Shown here piece after piece: positions 1 through 9,030 of a DNA stretch of 64,000 nucleotides; the stretch's first letter is position 1, and each line of letters starts with the position of its first letter. The notes under the pieces are model-generated. The model worked only from the letters and a program-made list of their open reading frames with translations. It was not told the origin of the DNA and did no database searches. Position numbers and translations under genes: made by a program. This stretch comes from Brevundimonas sp. (lineage in GTDB: Bacteria; Pseudomonadota; Alphaproteobacteria; Caulobacterales; Caulobacteraceae). The stretch is from NCBI RefSeq assembly GCF_027484365.1, contig NZ_JAIXTC010000018.1:198277-262276 (forward strand), in the 5' to 3' direction.

Positions 1-1142
1 GCCGGCTCGTTGAAGATCAGGTCGCTGATGACGTTGGCGTCATAGCCCGCCTGCCCCGAATAGGCGGCGACGAGGGCGTCATACTCGGCGTCGGTCATCA
101 CGTCGTCGGTCCGGCCATAGGCGCCGGCGTCCGTCGGCCGGATCCACCAGAACTCGGCGCTGTTGGTGCCGATGACCAGGGGGACCGGGGCCTGCCGTCC
201 GGCCGCGAAGGCCTCGACCACGTCCTCGGGCAGGACCGTGCCGTCGACGATCAGGTTGTCGCTGTAGAAGGCCGGCATCGGCGACAGCAGCCGCTCGGCG
301 GGCAGGGCGCGCAGGTCGTCCGCCGTCGCATTCGGCAGCCCCGCTGACCGCGCGAAGGCGACCCCCAGCGTCTGGGCCGAGGGGCGTCCGGGACGATCGT
401 CGTCCAGCAGGGCGGACCTTTGCCGCCCCAGACCCGACTGAATCACGGCGCGCTGGAACAGGCCGCGCGCGGCGGGCGCGACCATCAGCTGGGCGACGGC
501 CGCACCACCGGCCGATTCACCGAAGATCGTGACCTGCCCCGGATCGCCGCCGAAGGCCGCGATATTGTCCCGGACCCATTCCAGGGCCGCGATCTGGTCC
601 ATCACGCCATAGTTTCCGGCCGGCTCGACGGGCCCGCGCTCGAACGCCAGGGCCGGATGATCGAAGAAGCCCAGTCGCCCGAGCCTGTAGTTGATCGTCA
701 CCAGCACCACGCCACGCCGCGCCAGGTTCGTCCCGTCATAGAGCGGCGGCGTGCCCGACCCGTTATTGTACCCGCCGCCGTGAATCCAGACCATCACCGG
801 CAGCGGCTCGGCTCGCGCCGACGGTCGCCAGACGTTCAACGTCAGACAGTCCTCGCTCGCCGGCTCAGGTCCCACGCCCGGGTCGCCGTTGGCCGGCGCC
901 TGGATGCAGATTGCGCCGACGCGGCTCGCATCGCGCTCCCCGGTCCACGCGGCGGGAGGCTGGGGCGGACGCCAGCGCAGGTCCCGAACGGGCGGCGCCG
1001 CAAAGGGGATGCTCTTGAAGGATTCGATGTCACCGGCCTGCCGCCCGACCAGTCGTCCTTGCGCCACCTGGATTTGCGGATTGTCTGAGGAGACGGGCGA
1101 CAGCGTCATCTGGGCGGCCAGGGCGAGACTTGCGAGGAACAT
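1..1142 (-). CDS. Type B carboxylesterase (partial, 3' end outside window)
   Basis: Reading the minus strand from the ATG at 1142 gives an alpha/beta-hydrolase of the carboxylesterase type B family, open to the window edge, so the C-terminus is missing. Seen: a short hydrophobic N-terminus (MFLASLALAAQ) suggesting export, the oxyanion-hole region WIHGGGY, and the nucleophile elbow GESAGG with Ser near residue 210. The other catalytic residues lie later in the chain and cannot all be confirmed here. The family hydrolyses carboxylic esters, often with broad specificity; the substrate cannot be read from sequence. It faces away from the kinase gene at 1243. Confidence 0.85.
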   Translation of the reverse strand, partial: MFLASLALAAQMTLSPVSSDNPQIQVAQGRLVGRQAGDIESFKSIPFAAPPVRDLRWRPPQPPAAWTGERDASRVGAICIQAPANGDPGVGPEPASEDCLTLNVWRPSARAEPLPVMVWIHGGGYNNGSGTPPLYDGTNLARRGVVLVTINYRLGRLGFFDHPALAFERGPVEPAGNYGVMDQIAALEWVRDNIAAFGGDPGQVTIFGESAGGAAVAQLMVAPAARGLFQRAVIQSGLGRQRSALLDDDRPGRPSAQTLGVAFARSAGLPNATADDLRALPAERLLSPMPAFYSDNLIVDGTVLPEDVVEAFAAGRQAPVPLVIGTNSAEFWWIRPTDAGAYGRTDDVMTDAEYDALVAAYSGQAGYDANVISDLIFNEP

Positions 1143-1242
1143 GGGGCGATCCTAACCGGACGGGTCCACGAAACAATCGTCACCCTCCCCGGGAACCAAT
1201 CGTCGCCTTGTGCGCTGCCCCGGATCGGGGAAGAGGTTACGC

Positions 1243-2754
1243 GTGCGGGCACTTGATCAGGCGATAGACTTGGCGGCGGCGTTCGAGGCCTCGTCCAACC
1301 CCTATATGCTGCTGACCCCCGACCTGCGCTACGCGGGGATGAACGCCGCCTATCTGTCTGCGGTCGGCATGTGCCGGGACCAGCTCATCGGCCAGCCCAT
1401 CTTCGACATCTTCACCGGCGGACCGACCGAGGCCGGGGCCGAGAACGTCCGCCAGCTCCGGGCGTCCTTCGAAAAGGTCCTGGCGACCGGCGAACGCGAT
1501 CATCTGGCGCTGATTCACTTCGCCATACCGGTTACGGGCCCCGACGGGGCCGTGATCCACGAGGATCGCTACTGGAGCGCCAGCCACACGCCGCTGCACG
1601 ACGCCGACGGCAAGATCGTGCTGATCCTCCAGCACACATCGGACATCACCGAACTGGAGCGCCTGCGGCGGGCGCGGGACGACGCGCCGAGCGTCAGCGC
1701 CCTGGACATGATCCTGGGCGGCGGCGTCATGAGCCGGGCCCATGCCGTTCAGGAGGACAATCGCCGCCTCGAGACCGAGCGCAACCGCCTCGTCGAGATG
1801 TTCATGCAGGCGCCCGGCTTCGTCGCCATCCTGTCCGGCCCCGATCATGTGTTCCAGATGCACAACGAGGCCTATGCCCGCATCGTCGGTCGCAACGACA
1901 TCACCGGGAAGACAATCCATGAGGCGCTTCCCGACCTCGCGGGGCAGGGCTTTTACGAGCGTCTCGATTCCGTCTTCGCGACCGGCGAACCTTATGAGGG
2001 CAAGGGGGTGCCGGTCACCTTCCGGCCGAACGGGGCCGAACGGGCACAGAGCCGCTACGTCGACTTCATCTATCAGCCGGTCCGCGACAATCATGGCGCC
2101 GTCGTGGGCATCTTCGTCCAGGGCCACGACGTCACGGAAACAATCCATGCGGCGCAACGCCAGCGGCTGATGATCGACGAGCTGAATCACCGGGTGAAGA
2201 ACACCCTGGCCACGATCCAGTCGATCGCCATGCAGACCGCCCGATCGCACGCGGACCCCAAGACGTTCGCCGAGAGCTTCCAGGCCCGGCTGATGAGTCT
2301 CTCCCACACCCACGACCTCCTGACCCTCAGTCACTGGCAGGGCGCCGATCTCCGCGCCGTTCTGGAGCACGAGACGGACGCCCACGGCCCGGCCCGAATC
2401 GCCCTGCACGGCCCGCCTGTTGCGCTCGAACCGGCAGCCGCCCTGTCACTGGGGATGATCTTCCACGAACTGGCGACCAATGCCGCGAAATACGGCGCCC
2501 TGTCCGCGCAGGATGGACGGGTCTGCGTCGACTGGACGGTCGCCAATCAGGCCAGCCGGACACTGAACGTTGTCTGGCGCGAGGCCGGCGGCCCCCCGGT
2601 CGAGACCCCGACCCGGCGAGGCTTCGGGAGCCGGCTCATTGAAAGGAACGTCCGCCACGATCTGGCGGGCGAGGTCAAACTCAGCTACGCAAGCGACGGT
2701 TTTATCGCGGAATTCTGCATTCCGCTTGATAAGGATACGCAACAGCATGTCTGA
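1243..2754 (+). CDS. PAS-domain HWE-family sensor histidine kinase
   Basis: About 503 aa, no membrane segment, so a cytoplasmic sensor. Two PAS-like sensory domains (roughly residues 10-145 and 175-300) precede a dimerisation/phosphoacceptor segment ELNHRVKNTLAT with the His near residue 316 and a catalytic domain ending with a W-R-E motif near 445. The HRVKN box with W-x-E defines the HWE kinase family, common in alphaproteobacteria and often linked to light or general stress sensing. I chose GTG 1243 because GGGGAAGAGG lies just upstream; an upstream GTG at 1210 is possible. Its stop overlaps the response regulator by 8 bp, which indicates a cognate pair. Confidence 0.88.
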   Translation: MRALDQAIDLAAAFEASSNPYMLLTPDLRYAGMNAAYLSAVGMCRDQLIGQPIFDIFTGGPTEAGAENVRQLRASFEKVLATGERDHLALIHFAIPVTGPDGAVIHEDRYWSASHTPLHDADGKIVLILQHTSDITELERLRRARDDAPSVSALDMILGGGVMSRAHAVQEDNRRLETERNRLVEMFMQAPGFVAILSGPDHVFQMHNEAYARIVGRNDITGKTIHEALPDLAGQGFYERLDSVFATGEPYEGKGVPVTFRPNGAERAQSRYVDFIYQPVRDNHGAVVGIFVQGHDVTETIHAAQRQRLMIDELNHRVKNTLATIQSIAMQTARSHADPKTFAESFQARLMSLSHTHDLLTLSHWQGADLRAVLEHETDAHGPARIALHGPPVALEPAAALSLGMIFHELATNAAKYGALSAQDGRVCVDWTVANQASRTLNVVWREAGGPPVETPTRRGFGSRLIERNVRHDLAGEVKLSYASDGFIAEFCIPLDKDTQQHV

Positions 2755-3124
2755 GGGTTTGACGGGCCGCCGTATCCTGGTGGTCGAGGACGAGTCGCTG
2801 GTCGCCATGCTGCTGGAAACCATTCTCGAAGACATGGGCGCGGTGCCCGTCGGCGCGGTCGCCACGGTCGACGAGGCTCTGGAAGTCGTCGCCGACGATC
2901 CCCTGCTGGACGGCGCCCTGCTGGACGTCAACGTGGCCGGCAGGGAAGTCTTCCCTGTCGCCGAGGCCCTGAAGTCCAAGGGGATCCCGTTCGTCTTCTC
3001 GACCGGTTATGGCGAAGGAGGCCTCCCCGACCACTGGCGCGGTCAGGCCACCATCCAGAAGCCCTTCACCGAGGACGCGGTGAAAGCGGCCCTGTTCAAG
3101 GCTCTGGGCGTCGCCCGCGTCTGA
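2747..3124 (+). CDS. Single-domain response regulator (REC only)
   Basis: A 125-aa protein that is a receiver domain alone: acidic pair E14-D15, probable phosphoacceptor D60 (ALLDVNVAG), T86 after strand 4, and K105 in the QKPF motif. There is no DNA-binding or enzymatic output domain, so it probably acts by protein contact or as a phosphate sink. The ATG at 2747 lies inside the last codons of the HWE kinase, implying translational coupling and a dedicated kinase-regulator pair. Its 3' end overlaps the convergent oxidoreductase gene by 29 bp. Confidence 0.9.
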   Translation: MSEGLTGRRILVVEDESLVAMLLETILEDMGAVPVGAVATVDEALEVVADDPLLDGALLDVNVAGREVFPVAEALKSKGIPFVFSTGYGEGGLPDHWRGQATIQKPFTEDAVKAALFKALGVARV

Positions 3125-4694
3125 TGTCCTTCAGCACGGCGCGGGCTGCATTGTGTCCCGGCGCACCGGTGACCCCGCCCCCGGGATGCGCCCCTGATCC
3201 GCACAGATAGAGGCCGGGCACGGGCATGCGGTGATCGGCATGGCCCAGAACCGGCCGTGCGCTGAACAGCTGGTCCAGCGTCAGCCGGCCGTGGAAGATG
3301 TCGCCTCCGACCAGGCCGAAACGACGTTCCAGATCGCGCGGCCCGAGGGCCAGCCGCCCCAGCACCGAGGCCTTGAAGCCCGGCGCATGGGCCTCGACCG
3401 TCTCGATCATCAGGTCCGCCACCGTATCGCGATGTTCGTCGCCCAGCGTCGGATCTACATGCTGGCAGAACAGGCTGGCGACATGCTGTCCCGATGGCGC
3501 GAGGGTGTCGTCCAGGGTCGAGGGGATGAGCATCTCGACGATCGGCTGCGACGACCAACCGTTCAGCCGCGCCTCCGCATGGGCCCGATCCATATAGGCG
3601 AGGCTGGGCGCGATGATGATGCCGGCCGTGTGGTGGTCGCCGGGCTCCGGCAGGACCGTGAACCGGGGCAGTTCCGACAGGGCGACGTTCATCCGGAACG
3701 TCCCTGACCCCGATGCATAGCGGCTCATCCGCTCCGTGAAATCGGCCGGCACGACCGCCGGATCGACCAGCCGGTCGAACAGCAGGCGCGGATGCAGGTT
3801 CGAGACGACGGCACGGCCCCTGATCGTGTCGCCCGCCGTCGTCACCGCCCCGACCGCCCTGCCCTTCTCCGTCAGGACCTCGGCGACCTCGGTGTCGAGC
3901 CGGATATCGACTCCCTGCTCACGACAGGCGGCGGCCATGGCCTGTGTGATCGCCCCCATGCCGCCGATCGCATGGCCCCAGACGCCCTTGCGTCCGTTCA
4001 CCTCGCCGAAGACGTGGTGCAGCAGGACGTAGGCGGACCCCGGCGTATAGGGGCTGGCATAGTTGCCGACGACGCTGTCGAACCCGAACAGGGCCTTGAT
4101 CGGATCACTCTCGAACCAGCCGTCCAGCCAGTCGCCGGCCGACTTGGCGAACAGGTCCAGCACGTCACGCCGCCCGGTCAGGTCCAGCCCGCCCAGCCGC
4201 CTGGCCACCGAGGCCGACTTCAGCATTTCCGGCAGGGCCTCGAGCCAGCCGCCGCACGGCAGGTTCGGCGGCGTTTCCAGCACCAGCGCCCGCAGCACCG
4301 CCGCCACCGCCTCCAGCCGCGCCTCATAGTCCGGCAACCGCTCCGCATCCCGCGCCGAGACCCTCGCCACCTGCGCCTGGGTCCGTCCCTCGCCGGCCGT
4401 GAAATAGTCCCCGTCGAGCGGCAGGAAGTTCGACATCCGCCGCTCGACCACCCTGAGCCCATGCCGGGCCAGTTCCAGGTCGGCGATGATCTTCGGGTTC
4501 AGCAGGCTGACTGTGTAGCTGGCGGTCGAGTTGCGGAAGCCGGGATGGAATTCCTCCGTCACCGCCGCTCCGCCGACGACGCCGCACCGCTCCAGCACCG
4601 TGACTTTCAGCCCGGCCCGCGCCAGATAGAAGGCGCAGACCAGCCCGTTGTGGCCGCCCCCTAGGATGACGACGTCGGTTTCGGTCGCCGCCAT
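3096..4694 (-). CDS. Phytoene dehydrogenase-like FAD oxidoreductase (PYROXD2-like)
   Basis: 532 aa. The N-terminus carries a dinucleotide-binding fold, VILGGGHNGLVCAFYLARAG, followed by the acidic strand end LER, and the C-terminus has a second FAD-contact segment (GLYLCGSGAHPGGGVTGAPG). Length and motifs match the NAD(P)/FAD amine-oxidase-like family that includes CrtI and the mitochondrial PYROXD2 protein, not a proven carotenoid desaturase. It follows the squalene/phytoene-synthase-fold gene with a 1-bp TGATG overlap, so the two are translated together. There is no other carotenoid gene nearby, which argues against reading this as a carotenoid operon. Confidence 0.85.
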   Translation of the reverse strand: MAATETDVVILGGGHNGLVCAFYLARAGLKVTVLERCGVVGGAAVTEEFHPGFRNSTASYTVSLLNPKIIADLELARHGLRVVERRMSNFLPLDGDYFTAGEGRTQAQVARVSARDAERLPDYEARLEAVAAVLRALVLETPPNLPCGGWLEALPEMLKSASVARRLGGLDLTGRRDVLDLFAKSAGDWLDGWFESDPIKALFGFDSVVGNYASPYTPGSAYVLLHHVFGEVNGRKGVWGHAIGGMGAITQAMAAACREQGVDIRLDTEVAEVLTEKGRAVGAVTTAGDTIRGRAVVSNLHPRLLFDRLVDPAVVPADFTERMSRYASGSGTFRMNVALSELPRFTVLPEPGDHHTAGIIIAPSLAYMDRAHAEARLNGWSSQPIVEMLIPSTLDDTLAPSGQHVASLFCQHVDPTLGDEHRDTVADLMIETVEAHAPGFKASVLGRLALGPRDLERRFGLVGGDIFHGRLTLDQLFSARPVLGHADHRMPVPGLYLCGSGAHPGGGVTGAPGHNAARAVLKDIRRGRRPEP

Positions 4695-5326
4695 CAGATC
4701 CGGCCTCTCAACGTCGCCCAGATCAACGTCAGCCGCTTGACCGGTTCAGGCGCCCCGGTCGCCAGCCCGGCGTGCGCCACCGCTGGAAAGGCCTCGGCCG
4801 GAAGGGTCCTGAGCGCCCGGTTCGCGGCCGGTCTCAAGGCCGCGGCTTCATCCCTTCGGCCCACCTGGTTCAGCCCCCGAACCCGTCCCGCCTCGGCGAC
4901 GGCGTCATCGTGGCCCGCTCCGGCCAGGACACGCACAGCCGCCTGCATCGGCCCGACATAGAAGGCGTCCAGATCGTGCGGTTCGCTGTGCACCCGGCCG
5001 ATATGGGCCTCGATCAGGGCGTCGAACGGCGCGCGGTCGAGGCTGCGACGGGCGACCAGATCGGTCAGGGCCTCCAGCACCGGATGGCCCTTCCTCGCGA
5101 CCCCGGCGAACACCCCGTCCATCTGCTCGCGCCACCACGCATAGCGCATCTCTGCCAGCAGGGGCTGGGTCACCCGAGCGGGAATGCTCATCAGCTCCGC
5201 CTCGAAGGCGTAGAGGGCGATCAGGTCCGCCCGCGCCTGCGCATCACCGACGAACCGGCTGGACAGCCAGCGGTCGGGATCGGCCGCGCGGACCTGATCG
5301 TCGAGACTGGTAGCCGGATCAGCCAA
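4694..5326 (-). CDS. Squalene/phytoene synthase-fold protein (NDUFAF6-like)
   Basis: 210 aa, shorter than true squalene or phytoene synthases. The fold is recognised from LIALYAFEAEL and MRYAWWREQMDGVFAG, but the Asp-rich DxxxD motifs that bind diphosphate-Mg are absent from both expected places, so prenyl-transfer activity is doubtful. Catalytically silent members such as NDUFAF6 act in respiratory complex I assembly; a similar role here is inference. The start is a TTG at 5326 overlapping the upstream PuuD-like stop by 8 bp, without an obvious Shine-Dalgarno, so translation is probably coupled and the exact start is uncertain. Confidence 0.75.
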   Translation of the reverse strand: MADPATSLDDQVRAADPDRWLSSRFVGDAQARADLIALYAFEAELMSIPARVTQPLLAEMRYAWWREQMDGVFAGVARKGHPVLEALTDLVARRSLDRAPFDALIEAHIGRVHSEPHDLDAFYVGPMQAAVRVLAGAGHDDAVAEAGRVRGLNQVGRRDEAAALRPAANRALRTLPAEAFPAVAHAGLATGAPEPVKRLTLIWATLRGRI

Positions 5327-5936
5327 ACAGGGTCTGGTACATCGCCATGGAGGTCAGCATGGGCAGGCTGAGCAGCAGGTTGGTGCGGCTGGCCAGCATG
5401 GCGACCCGCGCGGCCTTCGCCTTCTTCTCGTCGTCGACCACGACGATGCCCAGGGCCCGCTTCTGGTTCGGCCAGATGATGCCCCAGACGTTGAGGAACA
5501 TGACGATCGCCAGCCAGACGCCGACGCCCATCAGGGCGAAGCCCTGATCACCCTGGACCAGACCCCCGGCGAAGCCGAAGCTCAGCACCTCCATCGAATA
5601 GACGTGGCCCTTCAGCAGCATGACCGCGAGGCCCGCCAACACGGTGAACAGGGCCGCCCAGCGGAACCAGAACAGGGCCTCGGGCGCGATGTATTTGGAG
5701 ATGGCCGGCTTCAGCTCGCCCGGGATCGACGGCATGACGCGGATCTGGACGAAGTTGAAATAGTACAGCAGCCCGATCCACAGGATGCCGAAGCCGACGT
5801 GGAACCAGCGGGCCACCGCCTGCCAGAACTGCAGGGCGTCGACCTCCGCAATGCGGAAGAAGGCGAAGATCATCACCGCCGCCAGCACGAGGCTGAGGAT
5901 CAGCGTGTTCCTGAAATTAGAAAGCAGATTGGCCAT
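5319..5936 (-). CDS. PuuD-like membrane protein (urate hydroxylase N-domain family)
   Basis: 205 aa, strongly hydrophobic with about five or six membrane segments. Segments such as RWFHVGFGILWIGLLYYFNF, the tract FRWAALFTVLAGL and NVWGIIWPNQKRAL resemble the membrane domain of urate hydroxylase PuuD. Full-length PuuD also has a C-terminal cytochrome c domain (CxxCH); this protein ends without it, and no purine gene is nearby, so urate oxidation is not established. It sits directly downstream of secF, and its start region lies in a 10-bp inverted repeat (5939-5974) that would cover the ribosome binding site. Confidence 0.7.
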   Translation of the reverse strand: MANLLSNFRNTLILSLVLAAVMIFAFFRIAEVDALQFWQAVARWFHVGFGILWIGLLYYFNFVQIRVMPSIPGELKPAISKYIAPEALFWFRWAALFTVLAGLAVMLLKGHVYSMEVLSFGFAGGLVQGDQGFALMGVGVWLAIVMFLNVWGIIWPNQKRALGIVVVDDEKKAKAARVAMLASRTNLLLSLPMLTSMAMYQTLFG

Positions 5937-5938
5937 GT

Positions 5939-5974
5939 GTTCGCCCCTCCCCAGGGAATCGTGAAGGGGCGAAC
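5939..5974 (-). promoter_or_regulatory. Inverted repeat covering the ribosome binding site of the PuuD-like gene
   Basis: GTTCGCCCCT (5939-5948) and AGGGGCGAAC (5965-5974) form a perfect 10-bp inverted repeat with a 16-nt loop, read on the minus strand between secF and the ATG at 5936. The 3' arm contains the AGGGG part of the purine-rich Shine-Dalgarno stretch. No T-run follows, so it is not a standard terminator. It could lower translation of the downstream gene relative to secDF or stabilise the secF message end. Confidence 0.5.
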
Positions 5975-5983
5975 TCTAGCTGA

Positions 5984-6967
5984 CTACGGCCGCGATGCCA
6001 TGCCCAGCTTGACCGGTTTGGCGTCTTCGGCGAGCTCGCCGCGCTTCACGCCCCAAAGCAGGATGATCGGCGCCCCGACGTAGATCGAGGAATAGGTGCC
6101 GACGATGATGCCGAACATCAGGGCGATGGAGAAGCCGAACAGGGCCTCGCCGCCGAACACCGCAAGGGCGCCCAGCACCATGACGGCGGTGACGCCGGTG
6201 ATGATGGTCCGCGACAGGGTCTCGTTCAGCGACAGGTCGATCACTTCGCGCAACGGCATGGTCTTGTACTTGCGCAGGTTCTCGCGAAGTCGGTCGAACA
6301 CCACGACGGTGTCGTTCATCGAATAGCCGATGACCGTCAGGATGGCGGCGACCATGTTCAGGCTGAACTCCAGCTTGAACAGGACGATCAGGCCGAAGGT
6401 CAGGATCACGTCGTGCAGCAGGCCGGCGACGGCGCCGAAGCCGAACTGGGGCTCGAACCGGAACCAGATATAGGCGAACATCAAGACGATGGCCGAGCCC
6501 AGGGCGAGCAGGCCGGAGGTGAACAATTCGCCCGAGACCTTGGAGCCCACGACGCTGACGCCCGAATAGGTGACCTCGCCGACCGCACCGGTAATGGCGT
6601 TTTCGACCTGGTTGACGACGGCGGTCTGGTCCTGACCGTCGGGAATCTGGAACCGAAGGACGGCGGTCGAGCCGTCCTCGACGTTGGTGTCGCGGCGCGC
6701 GATCCCCTGGACCCCGACGTCACCCAGCCCGAGTTCGCCGACAGAGCTGCGCACGGCCTCGAGGTCGATCGTCTGACCGGCAGGCTTGGCGACTTCCAGC
6801 GACGCGCCGCCCCTGAAGTCGATGCCCATGTTCAGGCCGGGATAGAAGCAGGACACGATCGCCGAGATGCACAGGACGACTGACAGAACGGCCGCGTAGC
6901 GCGCGTATTTGACGAAGGTGAAGTTCGTCTTCTGCGGCAGGATCTTGATAAGGGGCCACCAGGTCAT
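5984..6967 (-). CDS. secF: Protein translocase subunit SecF
   Basis: 327 aa inner-membrane protein. One N-terminal membrane helix, a periplasmic domain beginning at the conserved GIDFRGGASLEV motif, then five C-terminal helices including the RND-type segment SMNDTVVVFDRLREN. SecF pairs with SecD to use the proton gradient to complete Sec-dependent export. It overlaps secD by 4 bp (ATGA), so SecD and SecF are made in coupled fashion. Length is normal for the family. Confidence 0.97.
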   Translation of the reverse strand: MTWWPLIKILPQKTNFTFVKYARYAAVLSVVLCISAIVSCFYPGLNMGIDFRGGASLEVAKPAGQTIDLEAVRSSVGELGLGDVGVQGIARRDTNVEDGSTAVLRFQIPDGQDQTAVVNQVENAITGAVGEVTYSGVSVVGSKVSGELFTSGLLALGSAIVLMFAYIWFRFEPQFGFGAVAGLLHDVILTFGLIVLFKLEFSLNMVAAILTVIGYSMNDTVVVFDRLRENLRKYKTMPLREVIDLSLNETLSRTIITGVTAVMVLGALAVFGGEALFGFSIALMFGIIVGTYSSIYVGAPIILLWGVKRGELAEDAKPVKLGMASRP

Positions 6968-8568
6968 CGGGCGGACTCCGCGATCGGAAGGGACTTGGGT
7001 TTGGCGATCTTCAGCCAGTAGGCGAGCAGGATCTGGGCGACCAGAACGGACGAGAAGACCGAGGTGAAGACGCCGATGGTCAGGGTCCAGGCGAAGCCGC
7101 GCACCGGACCTGCACCGAAGATGAACATGATCATCGCGGCGACGAGGGTGGTCAGGTTGGCGTCGATGATCGTGCCCATGGCCTTGTTGAAGCCCGCGTC
7201 CATCGAGGCGATCACGGACCGTCCGGCCCGCGCCTCATCACGCATCCGCTCGAAGATCAGCACATTGGCGTCGACGGCGACCGCGAAGGTCAGGATCAGG
7301 CCGGCGATGCCCGGCAGGGTCAGGGTCGCCTGGGTCAGGGACATGGCCGCCACGATCAGGATGCCGTTCAGGATCAGCCCCAGCACCGAGATGCCGCCGA
7401 ACAGGAAGCCGTAGGCCAGCAGCATGAACAGCACGATGATGATGAAGCCGATGATGGTCGACAGGGCGCCGGCCTTGACGGCGTCGGCGCCGAGTTCAGC
7501 CGTCACAGTCCGGCGTTCCTCGACCGTCAGCGGAGCCGGAAGGGCGCCGCCGTTCAGCAGGTTCACCAGCTCGGACGCCTCCTCGATCGAGAAGTTCCCG
7601 GTGATCTGGCCCGTGCCGCCCGTGATCGGACTCTGGATCGTCGGAGCCGAAATCACCTTGCCGTCCAGGATAATGGCGAAGGGCTTGCCGACATTGGCCG
7701 CCGTGGTCTCGCCGAAGCGACGCGCGCCCTGGCCGTCGAAGCGGAAGTCGATGGCGGGGCGGCCGCTCTGGTCGGCGCCGACGCCGGCCCGGGTCAGGTT
7801 CTCACCAGAGACCAGCACGCGCTTCTTGACCAGGTAGGGAGTCACACCGTCGGGGCCGAGCAACAGCTGCGAGTCCGGCGGCACACGGCCGGCGACCGCG
7901 TCCTGCACCGAGTTCTCGGAATCGACCATCTGGAAGGTCAGCTGGGCCGTTTGGCCGATGACCCGTTCCAGGGCGGCGGGATCGCTCTCGCCCGGCGCCT
8001 GCACGACGATCCGTTCGGCGCCCTGGCGGGTGATGGAGGGTTCGCGGGTGCCCAGGCTGTCGATGCGGCGACGCACGACCTCGATGGACTGGTCCACCGC
8101 CGTCGCGCCCATCGAATTCAGCGTCGCCTCGGTAAAGGCGAGGCGCACACGATCGTTGCCGATACGCTGGACCTGACGTTCCGCCACGCCGCTGGCGTTC
8201 GTCGGACCGACAAGGGCCTGCAGTGCCGTATAGGCGGCGTCCTGCCGGCCCGGGTCGGCCAGGGTGATGACCGCGCCGCCCTCTTCACGCGAGATCTGGT
8301 TGGTGGCGATGCCGTCCTCGCGCAGGGAGACACGGACGTCCTCGATCAGGTTGTCGACGCGCTTGGTCCGCATCGCGTCCACATCGACTTCCAGAAGCAG
8401 ATAGGATCCGCCCTGCAGGTCGAGGCCCAAATTCAGGGCGTTCTTCGGCAGCCAGCCCGGCAGGGCCGCCCGCTGGGCTGGAGACAGGGCGTTGGGGAAG
8501 GCCAGCAGCACGCCTAAGGCAAGCGCGAGCGCGACCAGGATGATTTTCCAGCGGGACAGCTGAATCAT
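6964..8568 (-). CDS. secD: Protein translocase subunit SecD
   Basis: 534 aa. N-terminal membrane helix, then NLGLDLQGGSYLLLEVD (the GLDLQGG family signature), a periplasmic P1 region, and a C-terminal block of membrane helices with VDANVLIFERMRDE. Functions with SecF and YajC at the SecYEG channel. Gene order yajC-secD-secF is the standard arrangement. ATG start at 8568, 31 bp after the yajC stop. Confidence 0.97.
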   Translation of the reverse strand: MIQLSRWKIILVALALALGVLLAFPNALSPAQRAALPGWLPKNALNLGLDLQGGSYLLLEVDVDAMRTKRVDNLIEDVRVSLREDGIATNQISREEGGAVITLADPGRQDAAYTALQALVGPTNASGVAERQVQRIGNDRVRLAFTEATLNSMGATAVDQSIEVVRRRIDSLGTREPSITRQGAERIVVQAPGESDPAALERVIGQTAQLTFQMVDSENSVQDAVAGRVPPDSQLLLGPDGVTPYLVKKRVLVSGENLTRAGVGADQSGRPAIDFRFDGQGARRFGETTAANVGKPFAIILDGKVISAPTIQSPITGGTGQITGNFSIEEASELVNLLNGGALPAPLTVEERRTVTAELGADAVKAGALSTIIGFIIIVLFMLLAYGFLFGGISVLGLILNGILIVAAMSLTQATLTLPGIAGLILTFAVAVDANVLIFERMRDEARAGRSVIASMDAGFNKAMGTIIDANLTTLVAAMIMFIFGAGPVRGFAWTLTIGVFTSVFSSVLVAQILLAYWLKIAKPKSLPIAESAR

Positions 8569-8599
8569 GGACGGGGGTTCCGGTTCAACGAGCCGAGGC

Positions 8600-8917
8600 T
8601 CACGCCTTGGAGTCGTTGGCGGCGATGGCGGTGCGGTTGCGCACCTCGGCGATCAGGCTCTTGACCACGCGGACGTTGACGCTCGGTGCGATCTCGACAT
8701 TGACCTCGGTCTCCTCGACGCGGGTCACCTTGCCGATCAGGCCCGAAGACAGGACGATGGTGTCGCCGCGCTTCACGGCGGCGATCAGGGCCGCATGTTC
8801 CTTGGCGCGCTTCTGCTGCGGACGGATCAGCAGGAAGTAGAACAGGACGAAGATCGCGACGAACGGCAGGAACTGCACGATCATGGCCACCAGGCCGCCT
8901 TCACCAGTGGATGTCAT
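8600..8917 (-). CDS. yajC: Preprotein translocase subunit YajC
   Basis: 105 aa with one N-terminal membrane helix (FLPFVAIFVLFYFLLIRPQQ, the family hallmark ending LIRPQQKR) and a small cytoplasmic domain (RGDTIVLSSGLIGKVTRV). YajC is an accessory subunit of the SecDF complex. First gene of the yajC-secD-secF set, transcribed after the NlpD-like gene. Confidence 0.95.
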   Translation of the reverse strand: MTSTGEGGLVAMIVQFLPFVAIFVLFYFLLIRPQQKRAKEHAALIAAVKRGDTIVLSSGLIGKVTRVEETEVNVEIAPSVNVRVVKSLIAEVRNRTAIAANDSKA

Positions 8918-9030
8918 TTGGTCAGTCCCCGGGGGATGAGGCAGCCGCTTCCGGGCGCCCGTTTAAAACAAGGCGCGGAACCTAGGGCCGAGACTCCGGG
9001 ATTGCAACGCGGCGTGATGTTTCGGCGTCC

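Noticed and set aside
3096..5326. Reading the PYROXD2-like and phytoene-synthase-like genes as a carotenoid operon
   Set aside because: The synthase lacks its Asp-rich motifs, the oxidoreductase matches the PYROXD2 branch, and no crtE, crtB or crtY gene is near.
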